The notes under the pieces were generated by a model. That model did not search any database. It was given only the letters and a program-made list of their open reading frames with translations, and was not told the origin of the DNA. From positions 1 to 64,000 of the forward strand of contig CAYMHU010000017.1 in NCBI GenBank assembly GCA_964390335.1: a stretch of 64,000 bases of DNA, in the 5' to 3' direction. The position numbers and the translations under genes were made by a program. This DNA comes from Granulosicoccus sp964390335. GTDB taxonomy: Bacteria > Pseudomonadota > Gammaproteobacteria > Granulosicoccales > Granulosicoccaceae. Below, one piece after another: positions 35,880 to 45,522 of this stretch (its first letter is position 1; each line of letters starts with the position of its first letter).

Positions 35880-37022
35880 TCATTGGCGATCTGGCACTTC
35901 ATGGGATAGCAAGGCTGTGGTTAATGCAACCGGTGCCAACATCAACAGCGCAATCCGCAAGCCAAATGCTTCAGATAAAAATCCGATTACCGGTGGTGCA
36001 ATCATAAAGGCGGTAAACGAGATCATGGTGATAGCGGCCACATTGTCAGCGGCTGATCGCCCTGGTCTGCGCGCCGCCGCGGTAACCGCTAAGGGATACA
36101 CAATGGCCACACCAATACCGCTGATAGCAGCACCGATATACGCCACAACTAAATTGGGCGCTAATGCAAACACAGCTATGCCGACAGCGGATGCAACACC
36201 AGAGCACTGCACGATGGTACGCGCCGCAACACGTTCACCGATTGCATCACCGCACAGCCTCACGGTAGCCATGACAATGGCGAAGAATGAATAGGTGATG
36301 CTAATAACCAACGGTGATGCATCCATGATTGATCGCATAAATACTCCCGACCAATCTATAAACGCGCCCTCTACGACCATGGCTCCCATGGGCAATAGGC
36401 ATAACAGAATAATGGCTCGTGTCGGCAATCGGAATAACGGTGCATCTTCGTGACTGGCGGTTACCGATGCCACTCTAGGTAACTGAGACGCAGTCCACCA
36501 TCCAATTAGCGCTAAAATCGGCATCACAATCGCAAAGTGCACGGCGACCGACAGGCCGACTTGGGCAAGCGCCCCGCCCATTAACGCGCCCGCCATCGAC
36601 CCTAAACTCCAGAAGCCATGACAACGCGACATAATTCGCTTTTTTATATGCTGCTCGATACGGTCCGCCTCGGTGTTCATGGCAACCTCAATCATGCCCA
36701 CGGCAACCCCTGCGATAAATAAAAAGATCACAAACACGATCGGGTTCGGCGCCAGCGGTGGAAACACGAATGAGATAGCCCAAGCAGGCAAAGATATTTG
36801 GCAGGCACGGCGCAATCCCGTGTGTTCAATCATTTTGCCGGCAACGATCAAGCCGATAAAGGTGCCCAGTGGAATGGCCAGCAAACACAAACCGAGTGAC
36901 CCGTCGGTTAAACCAAGTTGTTGCTTTAAATCCGGGATTCGGGGTATCCAATTGCCCAACACCGCCGATTCGAGGAAAAAAACGATGAATATGGCCCACA
37001 CGGATTTTCGTTCAGATGTCAT
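35880..37022 (-). CDS. MFS transporter (YbjJ-like)
   Basis: 380 residues with about twelve hydrophobic helices. The N-terminal WAIFIVFFLESAVLGNWIPRIPDLKQQLGLTDGSLGLCLLAIPLG matches the YbjJ-type branch of the major facilitator superfamily (helix 1 and cytoplasmic-facing loop). A conserved charged TEADRIEQ stretch follows helix 4. Substrate unknown. Starts 145 bases from the divergent flavoenzyme gene, with the palindromic operator between them nearer to the flavoenzyme. Confidence 0.88.
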   Translation of the reverse strand: MTSERKSVWAIFIVFFLESAVLGNWIPRIPDLKQQLGLTDGSLGLCLLAIPLGTFIGLIVAGKMIEHTGLRRACQISLPAWAISFVFPPLAPNPIVFVIFLFIAGVAVGMIEVAMNTEADRIEQHIKKRIMSRCHGFWSLGSMAGALMGGALAQVGLSVAVHFAIVMPILALIGWWTASQLPRVASVTASHEDAPLFRLPTRAIILLCLLPMGAMVVEGAFIDWSGVFMRSIMDASPLVISITYSFFAIVMATVRLCGDAIGERVAARTIVQCSGVASAVGIAVFALAPNLVVAYIGAAISGIGVAIVYPLAVTAAARRPGRSAADNVAAITMISFTAFMIAPPVIGFLSEAFGLRIALLMLAPVALTTALLSHEVPDRQ

Positions 37023-37079
37023 ACAAGGTGGTCCGGTGGTCTGCTAACACTAAATTCACGTCATTGTCGCTATTGAGTA

Positions 37080-37139
37080 AGCCAGTCTGGCTCCACTTAG
37101 TACGTACAATAAGCATTATTGTTATTGTACTGACTGGCT
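37080..37139. promoter_or_regulatory. Nested palindromic operator upstream of flavoenzyme gene
   Basis: The inner element is a perfect inverted repeat gtacaataa / ttattgtac with nine bases between arms (37104-37130). It is flanked by agccagtctggct (37080-37092, itself a palindrome) and gactggct (37132-37139), so AGCCAG/CTGGCT half-sites bracket it. The 27-base inner site fits a dimeric regulator; the outer half-sites could bind a second one. It lies 28-87 bases before the ATG of the flavoenzyme and in the region shared with the divergent MFS gene. Confidence 0.7.
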
Positions 37140-37166
37140 AGTCCTTTAAAGCAGAAATTGTACGTT

Positions 37167-39590
37167 ATGGCTGATGCTAAAGTAATTATTATTGGCGGCG
37201 GCGTTGCGGGTTGCAGCGCGCTATATCATCTGGCAGAGCGCGGGTGGACCGACACCTTGCTATTGGAGATGGACGAACTCACGTCCGGGTCTACTTGGCA
37301 TGCTGCAGGTAACATCCCCACCTTCTCCAGTAGCCGCAACATCATCAAGTTGCAGCACTATAGCACCCAGTTGTATGCAAAGTTGGCCAACGATCCGGCC
37401 TACCCTATTAATTACCACCAAACCGGTTCAATACGGCTGGCGCAAAATAACCTGCGCTGGCAAGAGTTTCAGCACGTACACGATATGGCAAACGCCATGG
37501 GTTTGGACTACGAATTACTAACGCCAGAGGAAACCAGTGCTCGGCACCCGTTCCTGAACGTTGAGGGTCTGGTAGGCACGCTGTGGGATCCGCACGATGG
37601 CGACATCGATCCTAGCCAGCTCACTCAGGCACTGGCCGCAGCGGCCAGAAAAGCTGGCGCGAGTATCAAACGCTTTACACAAGTTACCGGTATTGAGCGC
37701 GACGGCAATCAATGGAAAATCACTACACCTGAGGGTTCTTATACGTGTGAAACAGTGATCAATGCTGGTGGCTATCGGGCGCATGAAGTCAGCGCACTGG
37801 TCGGGCAGTTTCTGCCAATTGTCACTATGCAGCATCAGTATCTCATCACCGAACCTGTACCGGAACTGGCAGAGCACGGTGAGCTTACTCCACTGGTTCG
37901 CGATCCCGACGATTCGTATTACCTTCGTCAGGAAAAAACCGGCCTCATTTTGGGACCTTATGAAAAACAAGCTACACCGCATTGGGCCGATGGCAAGCTA
38001 CCAGAGAAGTTCGCATACGAACTGTATAACGATGATCTTGAGCGATTAGAGTGGTACATAGAGCAAGCCTGTAACCGTATGCCCATACTGGGCACAGTGG
38101 GTGTTCAAAAAGTGATTAATGGTCCTATTCCCTACACCGCAGACGGTATTCCTAATGTTGGACCAGCGGCCGGTTTAAAGAATTTTTTCCATTGCAACAG
38201 CTTCAGTTTCGGCATTTGCCAAGGTGGCGGTGCGGGTAAAACCATTGCGGAATGGATTATTGATGGCCGGCCGGAGTGGGACATGTGGTCCATGGATTCA
38301 CGTCGATTTGGTCACTATGCCACGCAAGAATATGTAGTGGAGCGTGCAACCGAACTTTATGGTCGTGAATACGCGATTATGCTGCCGCATGAAGAATGGC
38401 CAGGTGGGCGCCCTGCACTCACATCGCCGCTGTATGAAACGCTAAAAGCGAAAGGCGCACAATTTGGCGCCCGCGGTGGTTATGAACGACCACAGTGGTT
38501 TGCAACAGATGCCGATAACACAGACGCTGAACATAACTATGGGCACGGCCCCTGGTTCGATGCGGCTAAACGTGAATGCGAACACCTGTGCGCCCATGCC
38601 GGCGTGTTGGATATGGGCGGCTTCGCCAAGTTTGAAGTACAAGGTGCTGGTGCCAAAGACTGGCTCAACAGCAATATCGCTGGCCGCGTACCACCTCCCG
38701 GTCGTTTATCACTGAGCTATTTTTGTTATGCGAATGGTGGTATCGCGTGCGAGCTGACTATCAGTTGCATAGATGAAAATCACTACGTACTGATTGGTGG
38801 CGCGCCTGCCCGAGTGCATGATCTTGACTGGTTACAAAAATCGTTACCAGACAGCACTGACATTACTATTGACGATATCACTGACTCGCAAAGCACGCTC
38901 GTATTAGCTGGACCAAAATCGCGTGAAGTATTGCAACCCATTTGCGATGCAGATTTAAGCAACGAGAACTTCAAATGGCTAACCATGCAGTCGGTTCAAA
39001 TTAACGGGCACACCGTCATGGCCTTGCGCGTGAACTACTTAGGTGAGCTAGGTTGGGAGTTGCATTTGGGTAATGCAGACGCCTTAAGCGTGTACAACGC
39101 ACTGTTCGAGTCAGCAAAGAAAGCCAACGTAGAACTCATAGACTTCGGACAATACGCAATGGAAGCTATGCGACTCGAGAAAGGTTATCGTGCCATGCAA
39201 CACGAACTCGATCATGAAACCTCGCCCATTATGGCGGGATTAAATCGATTTATTACATTGGATAAAGCAGCTGATTTCCCGGGCAAAGATGCGCTTATAA
39301 AACAAAGCGACAACGGCACGAAAATGCTGTATGTGCAAATGCTGTTGGACAACCCCGAGTTCGACGCCATTTACGGTTGCACAATTAGCGTTGATGGCAA
39401 AGCGGTTGGCTACACTACCAGTGGTGGATTCGGTTATAGACTCAACCAAAGCGTTGCACTAGGTTATGTTGAAGCGCAATATGCAAAAACGGGCACGGCG
39501 CTCAGCATTGGCATATTAGGGACTACCGCATCGGCTCAAGTGGTTGTAGAGCCAGCGTACGATCCGAAAAACGAATTGCTTCGGGCTTAA
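37167..39590 (+). CDS. Dimethylglycine/sarcosine dehydrogenase-like flavoenzyme
   Basis: 807 residues from the ATG at 37167; a TTG three codons upstream is less likely. The N-terminal DAO-type FAD domain begins VIIIGGGVAGCSALYHLAERG; His45 in SGSTWHAAG is the residue that carries covalent FAD in dimethylglycine dehydrogenase. A FAO_M linker (about 375-430, ELYGREYAIMLPHEEWPGGRP) leads to a GcvT-like folate domain (about 440-800, VLDMGGFAKFEVQG, NYLGELGWELH, MEAMRLEKGYRA). Predicted to demethylate an N-methylated amine and pass the C1 unit to tetrahydrofolate. The true substrate (dimethylglycine, sarcosine or another methylamine) is not determinable. It stands alone behind a striking operator, so substrate induction is likely. 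Confidence 0.9.
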   Translation: MADAKVIIIGGGVAGCSALYHLAERGWTDTLLLEMDELTSGSTWHAAGNIPTFSSSRNIIKLQHYSTQLYAKLANDPAYPINYHQTGSIRLAQNNLRWQEFQHVHDMANAMGLDYELLTPEETSARHPFLNVEGLVGTLWDPHDGDIDPSQLTQALAAAARKAGASIKRFTQVTGIERDGNQWKITTPEGSYTCETVINAGGYRAHEVSALVGQFLPIVTMQHQYLITEPVPELAEHGELTPLVRDPDDSYYLRQEKTGLILGPYEKQATPHWADGKLPEKFAYELYNDDLERLEWYIEQACNRMPILGTVGVQKVINGPIPYTADGIPNVGPAAGLKNFFHCNSFSFGICQGGGAGKTIAEWIIDGRPEWDMWSMDSRRFGHYATQEYVVERATELYGREYAIMLPHEEWPGGRPALTSPLYETLKAKGAQFGARGGYERPQWFATDADNTDAEHNYGHGPWFDAAKRECEHLCAHAGVLDMGGFAKFEVQGAGAKDWLNSNIAGRVPPPGRLSLSYFCYANGGIACELTISCIDENHYVLIGGAPARVHDLDWLQKSLPDSTDITIDDITDSQSTLVLAGPKSREVLQPICDADLSNENFKWLTMQSVQINGHTVMALRVNYLGELGWELHLGNADALSVYNALFESAKKANVELIDFGQYAMEAMRLEKGYRAMQHELDHETSPIMAGLNRFITLDKAADFPGKDALIKQSDNGTKMLYVQMLLDNPEFDAIYGCTISVDGKAVGYTTSGGFGYRLNQSVALGYVEAQYAKTGTALSIGILGTTASAQVVVEPAYDPKNELLRA

Positions 39591-39597
39591 GAATTGT

Positions 39598-39622
39598 ACC
39601 AAGCCAGCTTTGCTGGCTTGGT
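39598..39622. terminator. Hairpin between flavoenzyme and galU genes
   Basis: Perfect 11-bp arms accaagccagc / gctggcttggt with loop ttt. It sits between convergent genes, so it probably ends both transcripts. No long T-run follows on either side, so termination strength is uncertain. Confidence 0.6.
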
Positions 39623-39653
39623 CAAACTAAACTAATGCTGCAAATCGTACAGC

Positions 39654-40571
39654 CTATTTCTTGCCCTTCTTAACCATAGGAATGACTTTACCCTCACCGC
39701 GTGCGTGCAGCTCATCCAAATACGCACCGAATTCAGCGCCGACTTCGTCATGCGCCAACGCAAACTCAACTTGCGCTTTTAGATAACCGAGTTTACTGCC
39801 GCAATCAAATCGTGTGCCTTCGAAGTTATAAGACAGTACACGTTGCTCGGCAAGCAGTTCCGCAATGGCGTCGGTTAGCTGGATTTCATTGCCTGCGCCG
39901 CGCTGCGTATTTTCCAGTAAGTGAAAAATGCGAGGCGTTAGGATATAGCGGCCAACAACAGCAATATTACTTGGGGCATCTTTTACAGCAGGCTTTTCAA
40001 CAATCCCTGAAACTTCCATTAAGCCGGGCTTTACTTCATTGCCGGCAACAATACCGTAAGAACTGACATCCTCTTTGGGTACAGGCTCGGTACCCAAAAT
40101 GGAACAGTGCTGGTAATTGAATACATCAACCATCTGGCTTAAGCAAGGTTGCTCACTAAAGTTAACCAGATCGTCGGCAAGGATCACGGCAAACGGTTCA
40201 TCATTGACAACCGGCTTTGCGCATAACACAGCATGCCCTAAACCCAACGCTTCAGATTGGCGAATAAAAACGCAGTTCACGTGGTCAGGTAGAATGCCAC
40301 GAAGCACTTCCAGCATTTTCTCTTTGCCTTTGGCTTCAAGCTCACGCTCTAGCTCATAGGCGGTATCAAAGTGATCTTCTATCGATCGCTTGTTACGACC
40401 AGTAACAAAAATCAGCGTATCCACTCCCGCAGCCACGGCTTCTTCTGCGGCATATTGAATCAGGGGCTTATCAACGACCGGCAGCATTTCCTTGGGGTTG
40501 GCTTTGGTTGCAGGTAAAAATCGCGTACCCATACCCGCTACTGGAAATACCGCTTTTTTAATTTGTTTCAA
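39654..40571 (-). CDS. galU: UTP-glucose-1-phosphate uridylyltransferase
   Basis: Makes UDP-glucose for LPS, trehalose and exopolysaccharide. 305 residues (E. coli GalU 302). TTG start with TAGGAG eight bases upstream. The nucleotide-binding loop VFPVAGMGTRFLPATKANPKEMLPV and the IEDHFD segment are diagnostic; VILADDL holds the metal-binding Asp; EKP and FDCGSKLGYLKA complete the sugar-phosphate site. Divergent from fdxA. No capsule or LPS genes are adjacent. Confidence 0.95.
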   Translation of the reverse strand: MKQIKKAVFPVAGMGTRFLPATKANPKEMLPVVDKPLIQYAAEEAVAAGVDTLIFVTGRNKRSIEDHFDTAYELERELEAKGKEKMLEVLRGILPDHVNCVFIRQSEALGLGHAVLCAKPVVNDEPFAVILADDLVNFSEQPCLSQMVDVFNYQHCSILGTEPVPKEDVSSYGIVAGNEVKPGLMEVSGIVEKPAVKDAPSNIAVVGRYILTPRIFHLLENTQRGAGNEIQLTDAIAELLAEQRVLSYNFEGTRFDCGSKLGYLKAQVEFALAHDEVGAEFGAYLDELHARGEGKVIPMVKKGKK

Positions 40572-40700
40572 CTTTACTCTCCTACCGAGAAGTATTTTTC
40601 TAGTATCCGGAGTCGCAACTCATTAATGTGCTCGAAACCCGAAACCCACTATTTTTGATACTATCTGCAACTAGTAAGCCAACAATTCACGAGAAAAACG

Positions 40701-41024
40701 ATGACTTTCGTAGTTACTGAGAACTGTATCAAATGTAAATACACCGACTGCGTGGAAGTCTGCCCAGTAGACTGCTTTCACGAAGGTCCTAACTATCTCG
40801 TCATTGACCCCGAGGAATGTATCGACTGCTCCCTTTGCGAACCTGAGTGCCCAATTAATGCCATCGTCGCAGAAGAGGACATGAAACCCGAAGATGAGCC
40901 CTTCCTGGAGCTAAATGCCGAACTTTCCGCCATCTGGCCCGTTATCACGGTACAAAAAGACCCGCTGCCTGACGCCAAAGAGTGGGAAGACAAACCCGGG
41001 AAACTGGAACACCTCGAGCGCTAA
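40701..41024 (+). CDS. fdxA: Seven-iron ferredoxin FdxA
   Basis: 107 residues. The N-terminal Cys pattern CIKCKYTDCVEVCP and the second cluster CIDCSLCEPECP give one [3Fe-4S] and one [4Fe-4S] site, as in Azotobacter ferredoxin I. The C-terminal extension with PVITVQKDPLPDAKEWEDKPGK is typical of the family. Low-potential electron carrier in the cytoplasm. Single gene; followed by a hairpin at 41043-41068. Confidence 0.95.
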   Translation: MTFVVTENCIKCKYTDCVEVCPVDCFHEGPNYLVIDPEECIDCSLCEPECPINAIVAEEDMKPEDEPFLELNAELSAIWPVITVQKDPLPDAKEWEDKPGKLEHLER

Positions 41025-41042
41025 CTAAGTTACTCACTACGG

Positions 41043-41068
41043 TGGTCAGAGTGCCAATTCTCTGACCA
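41043..41068 (+). terminator. Hairpin after fdxA
   Basis: Perfect 9-bp arms tggtcagag / ctctgacca with an eight-base loop, 18 bases after the fdxA stop. No strong T-run, so it may be a weak terminator or an mRNA-stabilising stem. Confidence 0.5.
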
Positions 41069-41187
41069 TCAGCTTTGCTTGCAGTATATATCCGAACCCC
41101 AATCCTAAAACACCTATTTATCCTACCCGAAACAATGCTTAACCGGCTTTCACAGGCATGTTGCATTGCCGGTGGCCGACGGTAATT

Positions 41188-42300
41188 TTAGGCTTGTAAC
41201 TTGGACGACGACATAGAACTGTAGTTGCGATATCCACGAATGGAAGTAAAAAGTTCGTAGGTAATCGTGCCTGCTGCACGCGCCATGAGCTCGGCCGGAT
41301 GTTCCGGCCCCCAGATGATGGCCCGGTCTTGCAGCTGGGCATCTGGTACTCCCGTTAGGTCGATGGCAATGGAATCCATCGAGACTCGCCCAAGGATCGG
41401 GCAAACAACCCCGTTCAGTAAAACGCTTGCCCCTTCACCGAGCACTCTGGGTAAGCCATCTGCATACCCGATCGCCAGGTAGCCTATCTGCATTTCTTGA
41501 GCACAAATGTACTGCGCCGCATAACCCACCTCGGCACCCGCAGGCACACGCTTCTTACTGATCAGCGGTGCGGTTACGCGCATCACCGGTTTAAGTTCAT
41601 CTTGCACGATGAGTTCAGAATCTGCATTAGCCAGTAATGGATTACTACCATAGAGCATGATACCCGGACGTGCCCAATCGGCACGCGAAGTTTCATGAGC
41701 GAGCACGCCGGCCGAATTGGCCATGCTTTTTTGCAATGAATTTATATCTGCAATCGCATTGAATTTAGCAATTTGATTGCTGGTTTGTGCGCGAGCCGGT
41801 TCATCTGCACACGCAAAATGAGTTAACGCGCCAACCCAGTTCACATCGGTGTTAGCGCTTAAAACATCATGCACTTCGCTCACCTGAAAACCCAAGCGGC
41901 GCATACCGGTATCGATTTTTAACCAGCAATTTAATTGATTGTGCACCTGAGCTTCGTGAATCCATTGCAGCTGTTCATGGGTATGAATGGCTGGCCATAG
42001 ATTCAGTTTTACAAAAGCAGCGCATTGCTGTGCGCTGGTTGGTCCCTGCAAAATCAGAATGGGTTTTGTAATCCCGAATTCGCGAAGCTCCTGTGCTTCA
42101 CCCAGGGTTACAACGGCAAATGCATCGGCACTGGTTAAAGCCGCCGCTATCTGGCACGCACCATGTCCATAAGCATCAGCTTTAACGACCGCAAATAGTT
42201 TCTGATTGCCCGACCGGGTTTTGGCAATGTTGAAGTTATGGACAACCGCGGCTAAATCGATGGAAATATGAACCGCGCGCTCTCGCCTCGAATCACTCAT
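41188..42300 (-). CDS. alr: Alanine racemase
   Basis: PLP enzyme that supplies D-alanine for peptidoglycan. 370 residues. The PLP-lysine signature is VVKADAYGHG near residue 38 and the catalytic Tyr lies in EVGYAAQY. IKIDTGMRRLGF-like LKIDTGMRRLGF, LTHFACADE, and ARPGIMLYGSNP are all present. Last gene of the rpsF ... dnaB-alr run, 25 bases after dnaB, in the Pseudomonas order. Confidence 0.95.
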   Translation of the reverse strand: MSDSRRERAVHISIDLAAVVHNFNIAKTRSGNQKLFAVVKADAYGHGACQIAAALTSADAFAVVTLGEAQELREFGITKPILILQGPTSAQQCAAFVKLNLWPAIHTHEQLQWIHEAQVHNQLNCWLKIDTGMRRLGFQVSEVHDVLSANTDVNWVGALTHFACADEPARAQTSNQIAKFNAIADINSLQKSMANSAGVLAHETSRADWARPGIMLYGSNPLLANADSELIVQDELKPVMRVTAPLISKKRVPAGAEVGYAAQYICAQEMQIGYLAIGYADGLPRVLGEGASVLLNGVVCPILGRVSMDSIAIDLTGVPDAQLQDRAIIWGPEHPAELMARAAGTITYELFTSIRGYRNYSSMSSSKLQA

Positions 42301-42324
42301 AACGCTTGTTTCAATTATGCGTGC

Positions 42325-43749
42325 TTACTGGAATTCGCTTGAAAACACTTCCGGTGAGTAGTTTTCAAAACGGGTGTACTTACCAAGAAACGTTAATACA
42401 ACAGAGCCAATCGGGCCATTTCGTTGTTTACGAATAAGAATTTCCGCCTTGCCCTTACTTTCCTCGTCTTCCGGGTTATAGACTTCATCGCGATAAATAA
42501 AAATGATCACGTCAGCATCCTGCTCGATCGCACCCGACTCGCGAAGATCAGACATAACCGGACGCTTATCCGGGCGTTGCTCCAAACTACGATTTAACTG
42601 CGATAAGGCAACTATTGGCACCGATAATTCCTTTGCCAAGGCTTTTAATGATCGGGAAATTTCTGAAATTTCAGTGGCCCGGTTTTCACCGCCACCCGAC
42701 ACCTGCATCAGCTGCAAGTAATCGATCACGATTAAGCTAATACCTTGATCGCGCGCAAGTCGTCGGCAGCGGGCACGTAGCTCGTTCGGTGTTAGCGCGG
42801 GCGTATCATCGATATACAAATTGCGTTTTTGATTTAACAGCGTAATCGCAGAGGTTACCCGTGGCCAATCTTGCTCTGCTAAATTACCAGTTCGCAGTTT
42901 TTGCAGCTCTACCCGTCCAAGCGATGAAATCATCCGCATGCCCAATTGCTCGGCAGGCATTTCCATACTGAATACGGCAACCGGCCCGTCAGCGGTTAAG
43001 GCTGCATGTTCCGCAAGATTCATTGCGAACGTGGTTTTGCCCATTGAAGGACGACCAGCAACGATAATCAAATCGGATGCTTGCAGGCCACTGGTTTTTT
43101 CATCCAGCTCGTCAAAGCCTGTTGATAAACCGGTTATGGCCGCATCTGACTCATACAAAAAGTTAATTCGTTCAATGGCCTCGGCCAGCACGTTTTTGAT
43201 ATTGCTAAACCCACCGCTACCCACACGTGACGTTTGGTCAGCAATGGCAAACACTTTCGATTCTGCGATATCCAATAACTCTTTGCTACTTCGACCGTCG
43301 CTATCGAACGCGTTATCTGCTATTTCGTTAGCCACCGAAATCAGCTGACGTAGTACTGATCGTTCGCGAACGATATCGGCATAGGCTTTTATGTTTGCAA
43401 CGCTCGGCGTTTCCTGAGCGAGAGCGCCAACATAATGCACACCGTTCGCGTCTTCCAACAATCCCATTCGTTGTAATTGGCCGGTAACGGTTACCACGTC
43501 AGGGGAGTTGTTTTCCGCTACCAACAAATTGATGGCACGAAAAATAAGCCGGTGGTTGTATTGGTAGAAATCGTTTTCGGTAACGAGCTCCGATACTTTG
43601 TCGAAGGCCTCCGTATTGAGCATGAGACAGCCCAACACAGCCTGCTCTGCCTCTATGGAATGCGGAGGCATGCGGGCAGCACTGAGCTGCGAGGCCAACT
43701 CGCTGGTTGACTCTAGCTCTAATGCAAAGTCGTCGGGAATATAGGCCAT
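42325..43749 (-). CDS. dnaB: Replicative DNA helicase DnaB
   Basis: 474 residues (E. coli 471). The N-terminal DnaG-interaction domain begins PPHSIEAEQAVLGCLML. The RecA-like domain has Walker A GRPSMGKTTFAMN, LYIDDTPALTP, Walker B LIVIDYLQLM and the terminal arginine-finger region IRKQRNGPIGSV. No intein is present. About 70 bases separate it from rplI, and a small acgct-tga-agcgt stem lies between them. Confidence 0.97.
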   Translation of the reverse strand: MAYIPDDFALELESTSELASQLSAARMPPHSIEAEQAVLGCLMLNTEAFDKVSELVTENDFYQYNHRLIFRAINLLVAENNSPDVVTVTGQLQRMGLLEDANGVHYVGALAQETPSVANIKAYADIVRERSVLRQLISVANEIADNAFDSDGRSSKELLDIAESKVFAIADQTSRVGSGGFSNIKNVLAEAIERINFLYESDAAITGLSTGFDELDEKTSGLQASDLIIVAGRPSMGKTTFAMNLAEHAALTADGPVAVFSMEMPAEQLGMRMISSLGRVELQKLRTGNLAEQDWPRVTSAITLLNQKRNLYIDDTPALTPNELRARCRRLARDQGISLIVIDYLQLMQVSGGGENRATEISEISRSLKALAKELSVPIVALSQLNRSLEQRPDKRPVMSDLRESGAIEQDADVIIFIYRDEVYNPEDEESKGKAEILIRKQRNGPIGSVVLTFLGKYTRFENYSPEVFSSEFQ

Positions 43750-43818
43750 TAGGGTCTCACAGCAACGTTATCCATGCTGCATACACCTTACCAGACCTTG
43801 TTTAACGCTTGAAGCGTC

Positions 43819-44274
43819 TTATTCAGTTTCGTCAGCAACAACGGCGATAACGACTTCTACGTCGACATCCGTGTGCAGATGTAAAGTGATCGGATGTTCA
43901 CCAACGCTACGTAATGGGCCGTCCGGCATGCGGATTTCTTTCTTTTCCACTTCGACACCAGCATCGGTTATTGCGGCACGAATTTCTTCAGTGCCAACCG
44001 AACCGAACAGCTTACCTTCCGTACCAGCACGAGAAGGAACGGTCACAGTCAGACCATTTAGTTTTTCCGCACGGCCTTGAGCAACTGCAAGCGTTTCTGC
44101 TTGTTGCTTTTCAAGTTCAGCACGACGCTGAGCGAATGCTTCAATGTTGTCTTTAGTTGCTCGCTCTGCTTTGCCTTGTGGCAATAAAAAGTTGCGCGCA
44201 AAGCCCGCTTTAACATCAACAAGGTCACCAAGGTTGCCGACATTATCAATTTTTTCAAGAAGTATAATTTGCAT
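43819..44274 (-). CDS. rplI: 50S ribosomal protein L9
   Basis: 151 residues. The N-terminal domain MQIILLEKIDNVGNLGDLVDVKAGFARNFLLP, a long connecting helix (about 40-75), and the C-terminal rRNA-binding domain with GKLFGSVGTEEI and a short acidic end. Typical length (149 in E. coli). Lies between the DUF2232 gene and dnaB. Confidence 0.97.
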   Translation of the reverse strand: MQIILLEKIDNVGNLGDLVDVKAGFARNFLLPQGKAERATKDNIEAFAQRRAELEKQQAETLAVAQGRAEKLNGLTVTVPSRAGTEGKLFGSVGTEEIRAAITDAGVEVEKKEIRMPDGPLRSVGEHPITLHLHTDVDVEVVIAVVADETE

Positions 44275-44295
44275 GTGTATCCCCTAGATACAAAT

Positions 44296-45225
44296 TCAAC
44301 GTTGGCGAAACCTAAACAGATTATCCGCCATTCCCAGGGCCCCTAACAGAAGCACCGTATTGGGCAATATAACCAATGCATACATACCGACTAACCAACG
44401 AGGATTCATACCGCGTTGCTTTACGATGGAATGCACTATGGCCAAACCCTGTAAAAAAAACACAAATACCATGGCTGACGCTAACGACAACCAAACTGGC
44501 CCTTCAAAAGCAATAGCCAGTACGATCGAGATAACGCACGCTATAGCAGCATGCTTACCCAAACTTAACGCGTGGAATTCTTTTTGAAATCCACCCGCAT
44601 TAAACAACTGCGCTTGCCAATACCGAGCTATAAACAAGGCACATAACACCACCAAGATAGCCCAGTTACCAATCGACACAGCCATAAGCCGGGACATATC
44701 AGTTATCAGCTGCGAAAACTGCTCTGCCGTAACCGATGCACTTGGATTCGCTTGTAGCTCTGCGATACCCGGCCCAAGACTCTTGGTGAATTCAGCCTGC
44801 CAAAAGTCCATAAACTCGCTTTGATACTGCGTTGCAGCCAGCGCAACAACTGCTGATACCGGCACCGCAGCTAATACCGCGAAATCCAAACTCACTGTGC
44901 GCCTGAGTACCAGCGCAAGCACGAAGGCACCCAACCAGCCAACGCCCATGAACAACACTACTTTTATTGATAATAACTGCAACACAAACGCTGCGACTAA
45001 CACTACAGCACCGGCCAGCAACGCCGTGGTTACGCCTGCGCTCTGGCCATGTCGCAACACAACAAAAGCAATGGTTGCGCTGCTCAGTGTCAGTACTACC
45101 GGCGTGAACAGGATTCCGATGGGTAACACCGTTTCGAAAACCAACACACCTAAAAATAACAATGCCGCGGCGATTCCCGCCGCAGCAACCACTCCGTTTT
45201 CAGCAATCCTGGCTATGCCTATCAT
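44296..45225 (-). CDS. DUF2232 integral membrane protein
   Basis: 309 residues, seven or eight hydrophobic helices, the most distinctive being the two at about 210-280 (HAAIACVISIVLAIAFEGPVWLSLASAMVFVFFLQGLAIVHSIV) and the GMYALVILPNTVLLLGALGMADNLFRFR end, which match the DUF2232/YybS pattern. In Pseudomonas a protein of this type lies at the same place between rpsR and rplI. Function unknown; cytoplasmic membrane. Confidence 0.88.
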   Translation of the reverse strand: MIGIARIAENGVVAAAGIAAALLFLGVLVFETVLPIGILFTPVVLTLSSATIAFVVLRHGQSAGVTTALLAGAVVLVAAFVLQLLSIKVVLFMGVGWLGAFVLALVLRRTVSLDFAVLAAVPVSAVVALAATQYQSEFMDFWQAEFTKSLGPGIAELQANPSASVTAEQFSQLITDMSRLMAVSIGNWAILVVLCALFIARYWQAQLFNAGGFQKEFHALSLGKHAAIACVISIVLAIAFEGPVWLSLASAMVFVFFLQGLAIVHSIVKQRGMNPRWLVGMYALVILPNTVLLLGALGMADNLFRFRQR

Positions 45226-45277
45226 ACGGGCGGTTCACCACAACACACTTGGTGTTGCAGCTCCTTAAAACGAACAA

Positions 45278-45502
45278 CTAGTGTTGATCGGTGTACGGTA
45301 ACAACGCAATATAACGCGCGCGTTTGATTGCCGTCGACAGTTGTCTTTGGTATCGCGCTTTAGTACCCGTAATACGGCTGGGGACAATCTTGCCGGTTTC
45401 TGTGACGAAACCTTTAAGCAATTCGAGGTCTTTGTAATCGACCTGCGTGATGCCTTCAGCGGTAAAACGGCAATATTTACGACGGCGAAAATAACGTGAC
45501 AT
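45278..45502 (-). CDS. rpsR: 30S ribosomal protein S18
   Basis: 74 residues with the conserved RRRKYCRFTAEG start, IDYKDLELLKGFVTETGKIVPSRITGTKARYQRQL-type core and KRARYIALLPYTDQH end. Partner of S6 in the 30S platform. Follows rpsF by about 20 bases. No priB between rpsF and rpsR, unlike E. coli. Confidence 0.97.
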   Translation of the reverse strand: MSRYFRRRKYCRFTAEGITQVDYKDLELLKGFVTETGKIVPSRITGTKARYQRQLSTAIKRARYIALLPYTDQH

Positions 45503-45522
45503 ATCCGATGCTCCTTTTGGTT

